DNA of 64,000 nucleotides from Paracoccus spongiarum (lineage in GTDB: Bacteria > Pseudomonadota > Alphaproteobacteria > Rhodobacterales > Rhodobacteraceae), in the NCBI RefSeq assembly GCF_030732095.1, contig NZ_JAVAMQ010000006.1, positions 124,001-188,000 on the forward strand, read 5' to 3'. Below the pieces are notes generated by a model. The model worked only from the letters and a program-made list of their open reading frames with translations. It ran no database searches and was not told the DNA's origin. Positions 38,235 to 45,670 of this stretch are shown one piece after another (position 1 is the first letter of the stretch; every line of letters begins with the position of its first letter). The translations under genes and the position numbers were made by a program.

Positions 38235-38492
38235 ATGAGCGACAAGCAATCATCGAACGCCTATTGGCAGGCGAATCTCAGGATCATCTGGATCTGCATG
38301 GCGATCTGGGCCCTGGTGTCCTACGGGTTCGGGATCATCCTGCGCCCGCTGATCGCGGGCATCAATGTCGGCGGATCGGATCTTGGCTTCTGGTTCGCCC
38401 AGCAGGGCTCGATCCTGATCTTCATCGTGCTGATCTTCTTCTACGCCGCGCGGATGAACAAGCTCGACCGCGACCACGGCGTGGACGAATGA
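38235..38492 (+). CDS. DUF4212 small subunit of sodium:solute symporter
   Basis: 85 residues with two membrane segments (IIWICMAIWALVSYGFGIIL and GSILIFIVLIFFYAARM). DUF4212 proteins sit directly before VC_2705-type acetate/solute symporters and are regarded as their small partner, much like YjcH before ActP. Here the symporter starts 13 bases after its stop. GGGAGAGAGACGGGAC upstream is the ribosome site. Confidence 0.9.
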   Translation: MSDKQSSNAYWQANLRIIWICMAIWALVSYGFGIILRPLIAGINVGGSDLGFWFAQQGSILIFIVLIFFYAARMNKLDRDHGVDE

Positions 38493-38505
38493 GGAGGACA
38501 ACCCC

Positions 38506-40314
38506 ATGAGCCAGTTTACCCTCAACCTGATCGTCATCGGCCTGTCCTTTGCCCTCTATATCGGCATCGCGATCTATGCGCGCGCCGGCTCGACGGCCGA
38601 GTTCTACGCCGCCAACCGCGGCGTCAGCCCGGTGATGAACGGCATGGCCACCGCCGCGGACTGGATGTCTGCGGCTTCCTTCATCTCGATGGCGGGTCTG
38701 ATCGCCTTCACCGGCTATGACAACTCGACCTATCTGATGGGCTGGACCGGCGGCTATGTGCTGCTGGCGATGCTGCTTGCGCCCTATCTGCGCAAGTTCG
38801 GCAAGTTCACCGTGCCGGAATTCATCGGCGACCGGTTCTATTCGCAGACCGCGCGGATCATCGGCGTGATCTGCCTGCTGATCATCTCGATCACCTATGT
38901 GATCGGCCAGATGACCGGCGTGGGCGTGACCTTCTCGCGCTATCTCGAGGTGTCGAACGCGACCGGCCTGTGGATCGGCGCGGCGCTGGTGTTCTGCTAT
39001 GCCGTCCTTGGCGGCATGAAGGGCATCACCTACACCCAGGTCGCCCAGTACATCGTGCTGATCATCGCCTACACGATCCCGGCGGTGTTCATCGCGCTTC
39101 AGCTGACCGGCAACGTGCTGCCGCAGCTGGGCCTGTTCGGCACCCACACGGAATCCGGCGTCAAGTTCCTGACCAAGCTGGATCAGGTGGTCACCGACCT
39201 GGGTTTCAACAGCTATACCGGCCACCACAAGTCGACGCTGGACATGGTGCTGTTCACCCTGGCGCTGATGATCGGCACCGCGGGCCTGCCGCATGTCATC
39301 ATCCGCTTCTTCACCGTGCCGAAGGTGTCGGATGCGCGCAAGTCGGCGGGCTGGGCGCTGGTGTTCATCGCCCTGCTCTACACGGTCGCGCCGGCCGTGG
39401 GCTCGATGTCGCGCTTCAACCTGACCGCGACCATGTGGCCGGGCGCCGAGACGGGCGAGACCTTCAGCCAGCCGGCGATCTCGCTGGACACGATCCAGAA
39501 CGATCCCGAAAAGCAGTGGATGCGCACCTGGCAGGCGACCGGTCTGCTGAACTGGGAAGACAAGAACGGCGACGGGCTGATCCAGTACTACAACGACGCC
39601 GCAGCCGCCGGCCCCGCGGCCGAGATGGCCACCGCGCAGGGCCTGGCCGGGAACGAGCTGACCACCGTGAACAACGACATCATGGTGCTTGCCAACCCCG
39701 AAATCGCCAACCTGCCGGGCTGGGTCATCGCGATCGTGGCCGCCGGTGGTCTTGCCGCAGCCCTGTCCACCGCCGCCGGCCTGCTGCTGGCGATCTCGGG
39801 CGCGGTCAGCCATGACCTCGTGAAGGGCGCGATCAACCCCGGCATCAGCGAGAAGGGCGAACTTCTGGCCGCCCGGATCTCGATGGCGGTGTCGATCCTG
39901 GTGGCGACGATCCTCGGGCTGAACCCGCCGGGCTTTGCGGCGCAGACCGTGGCACTGGCCTTCGGCCTTGCCGCCAGCTCGATCTTCCCGGTGCTGATGA
40001 TGGGCATCTTCTCGAAGCGCATCAACAAGCAGGGCGCGATCTGGGGGATGCTGGCGGGGATCCTGTCCACGCTGCTCTACATCTTCACCTACAAGGGCTG
40101 GTTCTTCGTCGCCGGCACCAACATGCTCGAGGACAACGCGGCCAACTGGCTGTTCGGCATCTCGCCCGCCTCCTTCGGCGTGATCGGCGCGCTGATCAAC
40201 TTCGCGGTCGCCTATGTCGTCTCGAATGCGACCGAGGAACCGCCGGTGCATGTGCAGGAACTGGTCGAATCGATCCGTGTCCCGCGCGGGGCCGGCGGCG
40301 CGGTCGCCCACTGA
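38506..40314 (+). CDS. Sodium:solute symporter, VC_2705/ActP-type (probable acetate permease)
   Basis: 602 residues with about 13 membrane helices of the SSS family. Conserved stretches include the N-terminal YAANRGVSPVMNGMATAADW with the following ASFISMAGLIAFTGYD, YVIGQMTGVGVTFSRYLEV and GGLAAALSTAAGLLLAISGA. Position immediately after acs and DUF4212 supports acetate or short-chain carboxylate import. GAGGAGGACAACCCC is its ribosome site. A perfect hairpin without T-run follows the gene. Confidence 0.92.
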   Translation: MSQFTLNLIVIGLSFALYIGIAIYARAGSTAEFYAANRGVSPVMNGMATAADWMSAASFISMAGLIAFTGYDNSTYLMGWTGGYVLLAMLLAPYLRKFGKFTVPEFIGDRFYSQTARIIGVICLLIISITYVIGQMTGVGVTFSRYLEVSNATGLWIGAALVFCYAVLGGMKGITYTQVAQYIVLIIAYTIPAVFIALQLTGNVLPQLGLFGTHTESGVKFLTKLDQVVTDLGFNSYTGHHKSTLDMVLFTLALMIGTAGLPHVIIRFFTVPKVSDARKSAGWALVFIALLYTVAPAVGSMSRFNLTATMWPGAETGETFSQPAISLDTIQNDPEKQWMRTWQATGLLNWEDKNGDGLIQYYNDAAAAGPAAEMATAQGLAGNELTTVNNDIMVLANPEIANLPGWVIAIVAAGGLAAALSTAAGLLLAISGAVSHDLVKGAINPGISEKGELLAARISMAVSILVATILGLNPPGFAAQTVALAFGLAASSIFPVLMMGIFSKRINKQGAIWGMLAGILSTLLYIFTYKGWFFVAGTNMLEDNAANWLFGISPASFGVIGALINFAVAYVVSNATEEPPVHVQELVESIRVPRGAGGAVAH

Positions 40315-40321
40315 AACCCCT

Positions 40322-40349
40322 GGCCGCGCCCCCGGGACGGGGCGCGGCC
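40322..40349. terminator. Perfect 11-bp hairpin after the symporter gene
   Basis: GGCCGCGCCCC (40322-40332) pairs with GGGGCGCGGCC (40339-40349) around a 6-base loop. It is followed by a poly-C run instead of T, so it may stabilise the upstream mRNA or attenuate rather than terminate. Confidence 0.4.
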
Positions 40350-40350
40350 A

Positions 40351-40361
40351 CCCCCCCCCCC
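40351..40361 (+). repeat. Homopolymeric C11 tract in the DUF294 leader
   Basis: Eleven consecutive C residues directly after the hairpin, 21 bases before the DUF294 start codon. Such tracts slip easily in replication and sequencing. Confidence 0.7.
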
Positions 40362-40382
40362 TCCGGAACGGAATGTCAGGGC

Positions 40383-42188
40383 ATGTGGGAAACCGCCGAC
40401 TTCATCGCCACGGTGCATCCCTATGACAGCCTGCCGCGGGACGAGCTGGCGCGTGTCGCCGCCTCCTTCAGCCGCAGGGCCTATGCCGCCGGCGCCGAGG
40501 TCTATCATGTCGGCGACCTGCTGCCGGGGCTTTACCTGATCGAAAGCGGCCGCATCCGCGTCACCGACCGCAACGGCGATTCGGTGTCGGAACTGGGGCC
40601 GCGCAACTCCTTCGGCGAACGCGGACTGCTGCGCGACGGCGCGGCCGTCACATCGGCCGTGGCCTGCGAGGATGCGGTGGTGCTGATGCTGCCGGCCGAG
40701 GAGGTGCGGCGGCTGATCCAGGCACACCGCCCGGTGGCGCGCTTCTTCGACCGCGGCCGCGGCCCGGCCGACCGCGGCACCGACATCGCCCTGCTGAAGG
40801 TGGGCGAGCTGCTGACCCGCCGGCCGCTGTCCTGCCCGCCCGACACGCCGATCATCGAGGCCGCGCGCATGATGCGCGAGGCGCGCGTCAGCAGCATCGG
40901 CGTCACCGAGGGCGACCGGCTGACGGGGCTGGTCACGATCCGCGACATGTCTAACCGCGTGGTCGCCGAGGGCCGCGACCTGCGCGGGCCGGTGCGCGCG
41001 GTGATGACCCACGACCCGATCACCCTGCCGGCCTCGGCGCTGGGCTATGACGTGCTGAACGTGATGCTGGAACGCCGCGTCGGCCACCTGCCGGTGGTCG
41101 AGGACGGCCGCTTCGTCGGCATGGTCAGCCAGACCGACCTGACGCGGGTGCAGGCGATCACCGCCTCGGCCCTGATCCGCGAGGTGGCGATGGCTGACAG
41201 CGTGGCGGCGTTGGCCCGCACGACCGCCCGTATCCCCGACCTGCTGGCCCGCCTTGTCACCGCCCATCAGCGCCACGAGGTCGTCACCGGGATGATTACC
41301 GACATCGCCGACGCGGTGACGCGGCGGCTGCTGGCCATGGCCGCCGACCGGCTTGGCCCGGCACCCGCGCCCTGGCTGTGGGCGGCCTGCGGCAGCCAGG
41401 GACGGCAGGAACAGACCGGCGTCAGCGACCAGGACAACTGCCTGATCCTGGCCGAGGGGGCGGACCCCGCCGATCCCTGGTTCGCCGATCTGGCCCGGCA
41501 GGTCAGCGACGGGCTGCACGCCTGCGGCTATGTCTACTGCCCCGGCGACATGATGGCCACCAACCCGCGCTGGCGCCAGCCGCGCGAGGTCTGGCGCGGC
41601 TATTTCCGTGACTGGATCGAGCATCCCAGCCCCGAGGCGCAGATGCTGGCCAGCGTGATGTTCGACCTGCGCGCCATCGGCGGCGAGGCCGCGCTGCTGG
41701 CCGACCTGCAACGCGAGACGCTGGGCATGGCGGGCAAGAACTCGATCTTCGTGGCGCACATGATCGCCAATTCGCTGAAGCATCGCCCGCCCCTGGGGCT
41801 GATCGGCGGCTTTGCCACGATCCGCGCGGGCGAGCATCGCCACCATATCGACATGAAGCACAACGGCGTCGTGCCGGTCACCGACCTCGCCCGCGTCTAT
41901 GCGCTGCAGGGCGGCATCGCCGCCGTCAACACCCGCGCCCGGCTCGAGGATGCCGAGGCCGCGGGCGTGATCTCGGCCAGCGGGGCGCGCGACCTGCTGG
42001 CCGCCTATGACCTGATCCAGACGATGCGGCTGGACAATCAGGCGCATCTGATCCGCGCCGGGCGCAAGCCCGACAATTATCTGTCACCCTCGGACCTGCC
42101 GGACTTCGAACGAAGCCATCTGCGCGACGCCTTCGTGGTGGTGCGCGGCATGCAGTCCGCGGTGGGCCACGGGAAGGGAATGTTGTGA
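40383..42188 (+). CDS. DUF294 putative nucleotidyltransferase with cNMP-like and CBS domains
   Basis: 601 residues: cyclic-nucleotide-binding-like domain (about 8-115), two CBS motifs (about 140-265), a nucleotidyltransferase domain related to GlnD/GlnE (about 300-440) with GSQGRQEQTGVSDQDNCLI, and a C-terminal helical substrate-binding domain (DUF294_C). The cNMP cassette FGERGLLRDGAAVTSA lacks the Arg that contacts the cyclic phosphate, so cAMP binding is doubtful. CBS domains may sense adenylates. This family is repeatedly found behind acetate symporters, often with a DnaQ-like exonuclease as here. The target of nucleotidylation is unknown. Confidence 0.88.
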   Translation: MWETADFIATVHPYDSLPRDELARVAASFSRRAYAAGAEVYHVGDLLPGLYLIESGRIRVTDRNGDSVSELGPRNSFGERGLLRDGAAVTSAVACEDAVVLMLPAEEVRRLIQAHRPVARFFDRGRGPADRGTDIALLKVGELLTRRPLSCPPDTPIIEAARMMREARVSSIGVTEGDRLTGLVTIRDMSNRVVAEGRDLRGPVRAVMTHDPITLPASALGYDVLNVMLERRVGHLPVVEDGRFVGMVSQTDLTRVQAITASALIREVAMADSVAALARTTARIPDLLARLVTAHQRHEVVTGMITDIADAVTRRLLAMAADRLGPAPAPWLWAACGSQGRQEQTGVSDQDNCLILAEGADPADPWFADLARQVSDGLHACGYVYCPGDMMATNPRWRQPREVWRGYFRDWIEHPSPEAQMLASVMFDLRAIGGEAALLADLQRETLGMAGKNSIFVAHMIANSLKHRPPLGLIGGFATIRAGEHRHHIDMKHNGVVPVTDLARVYALQGGIAAVNTRARLEDAEAAGVISASGARDLLAAYDLIQTMRLDNQAHLIRAGRKPDNYLSPSDLPDFERSHLRDAFVVVRGMQSAVGHGKGML

Positions 42189-42715
42189 TGGCGGGCGTGG
42201 GGATCGAGCTTCTGGGCGTGATCGCGGTGGGCATCGGGGCGGCGGCCCTGCTGTTCGCGCTGATGCATGCCAGCCGCAAGGCCGGGCTGTCGCTGCCGCG
42301 CTGGCTGCTGCCGGCGGGCATCGGCCTGGCGATGATCGGCTATGCGATCTGGAACGACTACAGCTGGTATGGCCGCGCCGTGGCGCGGCTGCCCGCGCAG
42401 TCGCAGGTGCTGATGGTGGGGCAGGGCAGCCAGCCCTGGGCGCCCTGGACCTACCTCGCGCCGGTGACGCTGCGCTTTGCGGCGCTGGACCCGGCGACCG
42501 TGCGCGCGGGCGAGGCCGGCGTCCGGCAGGCGCAGATCATGCTGGTGGAACGGCGCGGCCCGACGCTGGTGGTGCCGCAGGATTTCGACTGCGGCCGGGG
42601 GATGATCCGCCCGGCACGCGGCGACTGGACAGAGGCGGCGCCGGATGACCCGGCCCTGGCCGCGGTCTGTCGCGAGGAGGGGGATGATGGCCGAGATTCT
42701 GGTGATCGAGGATGA
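42188..42715 (+). CDS. Hypothetical membrane protein of the acetate locus
   Basis: 175 residues. Two N-terminal membrane segments (IELLGVIAVGIGAAALLFALM and WLLPAGIGLAMIGYAI) are followed by a likely periplasmic domain (about 55-165) with SQVLMVGQGSQPWAPWTYLAP. I do not recognise a family. GTG at 42185 or ATG at 42188 overlaps the DUF294 stop, and the 3' end runs 29 bases into the receiver gene, so it is tightly coupled to both neighbours. A role in acetate sensing or transport is only suggested by location. Confidence 0.65.
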   Translation: MAGVGIELLGVIAVGIGAAALLFALMHASRKAGLSLPRWLLPAGIGLAMIGYAIWNDYSWYGRAVARLPAQSQVLMVGQGSQPWAPWTYLAPVTLRFAALDPATVRAGEAGVRQAQIMLVERRGPTLVVPQDFDCGRGMIRPARGDWTEAAPDDPALAAVCREEGDDGRDSGDRG

Positions 42716-43061
42716 GGACAACATTGCCGTCGCGCTGGATTTCCTGCTGACGCGCGACGGCCACCGCCACGACCGCATGGCGACCGGCGCGGGGGCGGTG
42801 GCGCGCATCCGCGAGACCCGGCCCGACCTGGTGCTGCTGGACGTGATGCTGCCCGATGTCTCGGGCTACCAGATCATCCAGGACGTGCGGGCCGATCCGG
42901 CGCTGGACGGGGTACGGGTGCTGATGATGACGGCCCGCGGCTCGGTCGTCGAACGCCGCAAGGGGCTGGCGCTGGGCGCCGACGGCTTCATCGCCAAGCC
43001 CTTCGAGCTCAGCGAACTGCGCTCGGAGATGGCGCGGCTGCTGGACGGGCCGCCATGCTGA
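42687..43061 (+). CDS. Single-domain response regulator (receiver only)
   Basis: 124 residues, receiver domain only. The acidic pair (VIEDED), phosphoacceptor Asp in PDLVLLDVMLPDVSG, MMTARG threonine-region and KPF lysine are all intact, so it should be phosphorylatable. ATG at 42687 is preferred over 42684 because GAGGAGG is then 6 bases away. It overlaps the next gene, a sensor-kinase-like exonuclease fusion, by 7 bases, which implies they are partners. The output must be through protein contacts. Confidence 0.88.
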   Translation: MAEILVIEDEDNIAVALDFLLTRDGHRHDRMATGAGAVARIRETRPDLVLLDVMLPDVSGYQIIQDVRADPALDGVRVLMMTARGSVVERRKGLALGADGFIAKPFELSELRSEMARLLDGPPC

Positions 43062-45034
43062 CCGGCCTGCCGCTGCGCCTGCGGATCCTGATGATCTTTG
43101 CGGCGCTGCTGGCGGGGCTGCTGGGGCTGGCCGGGCTGGCGCTTGTGCTGCTGGCGCGCGGCTCGGCCAGCGCGGGGCTGCCGGTCGCGGCGGACCCGCT
43201 GGTGCAGGCGGCGGCGGTGCTGGGCTTCGGCGCGGTGGCGGCGGTGACGCTGGTGTGGTTCCTCTTCGACCGCCACATGGCCCGGCCGATCGAGGCGCTG
43301 GCCGGGGGGCTGCGCACCGGGCGGGCGCCCGACCGCGATGCGGCCCGCTATCTTGCCGACCTGGGCCCCGCGTCGCGCGCCGCGGCCGAGGCGCGTGCCC
43401 GGTCGGCCGAGGCGCTGGCCGAGGCGGTGCGCGACCACGCCGCCGACCTCGCGCGCGAGAAGGCGACGATGGAATCGATCCTCGCCGATATCGGGGCCGG
43501 CGCGCTCGTGACCGACGCGCAGGGCCGGGTGGTGTTCTACAACGCCTCGGCCGCGCGGCTGCTGCCCGGCCTGGCGCTGGACCGGCCGCTGTCGCGCCAC
43601 ATCGCGCCGGGCGCGCTGGAGGCGGCGGCGGCGCGGCTGCAGGCCGGCGTCGAAGCAACCGACCTCGTCTGCCTCGGCGGCGAGGGGCAGCGGCTGACCG
43701 GGCGGATGCGGCGGCTGGATGCCGGCACGCTGCTGATCCTGCGCGACCGTGCGCTGGAACGACCGGCGCCGCGCGACGCGCTGGAATCGCTGCGCCGCCA
43801 CGCCGCGACGCTGGTGCCGATGCTGGACGCGCTGGACGGCCCGATCCCCCCGGCGCTGGCGCGTGCGATCCGCGACGAGGGGCAGGGGCTGGCGGCGGCG
43901 CTGCGCCGGCTGTCCGAGATCATGTCGGGCGACGCGATCTCGGGTCGTGCCGCGCTGGCCGAACTGGCTGCGGGGCTGCCGGGCGCGGCGGACCTGCCCG
44001 CGCTGTCGGTGCTGGCCGAGGCGGGGCCGATGAACGCTGTGCTGCGCCACCTGCACGACCGGCTGGCCGGCAGCGGCGCGGTTGCGCTGCTTCGGCTTGG
44101 CCCCGTCGAGCCGGACGAGGTGCATCTGCGTCTGGAGTGGGCCGGCCCACCGGTGCCGATGGACCTGCTCGAGGGGTGGCTGGCCGAGGCGCCCGACAGT
44201 GGCCAGCCGGGCCAGTCGGCGACCGAGATCCTGGCCGCGCATGGCACCGGCATCTGGCCCGAGGCCGGTGACGGCCCGGCGCGGCTGGTGATGCCGCTGC
44301 GCCGCGCCGCGGGGCCGGCCGATGCCGCCGGGCTGACCTTTGATTTCGCGCTGGCCAGCCGCGGCGCGGCCTCGTCGCGGCTGGCCGACCTGACCTGCGT
44401 CGTCTTCGACACCGAGACGACCGGCCTGTCGGTCAGCCAGGACCGCATCGTGCAGATCGCCGGGCTGCGCATCGCGCGCGGTCGGCTGACCGGCGAACGC
44501 TTCGAGACGCTGGTCGATCCGGGCCGGCCGATCCCGCCCGCTGCCACCGCGATCCATCACATCACCGATGCGATGGTCGCCGGCGCCCCCGACATGACCG
44601 CCGCGCTGCACGCCTTTCGCCACTTCGCCGAGGATGCCGTGCTGATCGCCCACAACGCCCCCTTCGACATGGGCCTGCTGCGGGCCGCCGCGGCCGAGAC
44701 GGGGGCGCATTTCGACAACCGCGTGCTGGATACCGTGCTGCTGTCGGCGATGGTCTGGGGGCAATCGGCCGTCCATACGCTGGACGCGCTGAGCGCGCGG
44801 CTGGGCATCGAGATCGCGCCCGAGGATCGCCACACCGCAATGGGCGACGCCATCGCCACCGCCGAGGCGTTCCTGCGGCTGATCCCGGCGCTGGAGGCCA
44901 AGGGGATCACCCGCTTCGAGGAGGCCGTGGCCGAGGCCCGCCGCCATCGCCGGCTGATCGCCGATGCCAACGAGCCGCCGCATCCCGCCCTCGCGGCGGG
45001 GGCCGGCGATCACAATTCGATTTCGGGGGCGTAG
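43055..45034 (+). CDS. Membrane sensor-kinase-like protein fused to a DnaQ-type 3'-5' exonuclease
   Basis: 659 residues. Two membrane helices (about 9-33 and 52-70), a HAMP/coiled-coil stretch (75-145) and a PAS-like domain (about 145-230, ILADIGAGALVTDAQGRVVFYNAS) come first. A degenerate kinase core follows (about 240-430; no clear H-box histidine or N-box, but a G-rich HGTGIWPEAGDGPARLVMPL end like an ATPase domain). The C-terminal DEDDh exonuclease (about 445-625) has FDTETTGL, HNAPFD and DRHTAMGDA. The nuclease residues look intact. It overlaps the receiver gene by 7 bases and ends the acetate locus. Confidence 0.82.
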   Translation: MLTGLPLRLRILMIFAALLAGLLGLAGLALVLLARGSASAGLPVAADPLVQAAAVLGFGAVAAVTLVWFLFDRHMARPIEALAGGLRTGRAPDRDAARYLADLGPASRAAAEARARSAEALAEAVRDHAADLAREKATMESILADIGAGALVTDAQGRVVFYNASAARLLPGLALDRPLSRHIAPGALEAAAARLQAGVEATDLVCLGGEGQRLTGRMRRLDAGTLLILRDRALERPAPRDALESLRRHAATLVPMLDALDGPIPPALARAIRDEGQGLAAALRRLSEIMSGDAISGRAALAELAAGLPGAADLPALSVLAEAGPMNAVLRHLHDRLAGSGAVALLRLGPVEPDEVHLRLEWAGPPVPMDLLEGWLAEAPDSGQPGQSATEILAAHGTGIWPEAGDGPARLVMPLRRAAGPADAAGLTFDFALASRGAASSRLADLTCVVFDTETTGLSVSQDRIVQIAGLRIARGRLTGERFETLVDPGRPIPPAATAIHHITDAMVAGAPDMTAALHAFRHFAEDAVLIAHNAPFDMGLLRAAAAETGAHFDNRVLDTVLLSAMVWGQSAVHTLDALSARLGIEIAPEDRHTAMGDAIATAEAFLRLIPALEAKGITRFEEAVAEARRHRRLIADANEPPHPALAAGAGDHNSISGA

Positions 45035-45456
45035 GGGTCGCGCGGCACGCCGGGCGCGGGTGTGCCGGGCGGCGCGAAGTCGCGCAGGCTGTCACCCAGG
45101 GGCGGCGGCGGCGGTGCGCCGGGCTTGCGGCGGATCAGGATGTCGCCATTCGCCTGCCGCTCGGGCGGCTGGTAATTCGCGAGGTCGTCCACCAGGGCCG
45201 ACAGGTCCTGCAGCACCGGACCCATGCGCGACAGCGCCGCCGACATGTCCTCGCCCAGCCGGTCGATGTCGGGGCCGAGGTCCTGCAACAGGTTCTGCAT
45301 GATGATGCCGACGCCGCGCTCGATCAGGCCAAGCCCGTCGGACGCCTCGGCCTCGGGCGGGCCGGCCAGCGGCGGCTCGTATTGCTGCTGGGCCAGCCCG
45401 GGCCGCGCCAGCAGCGCGGCGGCAAGCAGGGCGGACAGGGCAAGGGCACGGCTCAT
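45010..45456 (-). CDS. Small exported protein of Rhodobacterales, function unknown
   Basis: 148 residues. A cleavable signal peptide (SRALALSALLAAALLARPGLAQ) is followed by an amphipathic acidic region (GLIERGVGIIMQNLLQDLGP) and a short tail with ANGDILIRRKPGAPPP. Proteins like this are sometimes labelled 'AAA+ family ATPase' in databases, but no Walker motif is present. It is probably periplasmic. The end overlaps the exonuclease gene by 25 bases (convergent). Confidence 0.7.
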   Translation of the reverse strand: MSRALALSALLAAALLARPGLAQQQYEPPLAGPPEAEASDGLGLIERGVGIIMQNLLQDLGPDIDRLGEDMSAALSRMGPVLQDLSALVDDLANYQPPERQANGDILIRRKPGAPPPPPLGDSLRDFAPPGTPAPGVPRDPYAPEIEL

Positions 45457-45524
45457 CGCATGAAGAATGGGGCCGGGGCCTGCGCGATGCAAGGCCGGGT
45501 GGCACAGGAAAGCGGGGATGGGGG

Positions 45525-45622
45525 TGAGAGGCTGGACAGCGACCCAGGCGGAATTCGTTACGGCTGCTTCCTTCCGGACCTGACCGAGTTGGCGAGACGC
45601 CTGCCCGCGCCAACCTCTCGAC
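45525..45622 (-). ncRNA. ffs: Signal recognition particle RNA (4.5S, small bacterial type)
   Basis: On the minus strand the sequence contains GTCAGGTCCGGAAGGAAGCA, the universal Ffh-binding SRP Alu-free apical loop with GGAA tetraloop and asymmetric loop, followed by GCCGTAACGAATTCCGCC. The outer ends pair (GAGAGGTTGG with CCAGCCTCTC), giving one long hairpin of about 98 nt, the expected size in alphaproteobacteria. Exact ends are estimated from the pairing. Confidence 0.92.
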
Positions 45623-45670
45623 GCGACAGATAAGCCCGGCGCGGCGCCGTTGCAAGCCCTGTCAGGGAGG

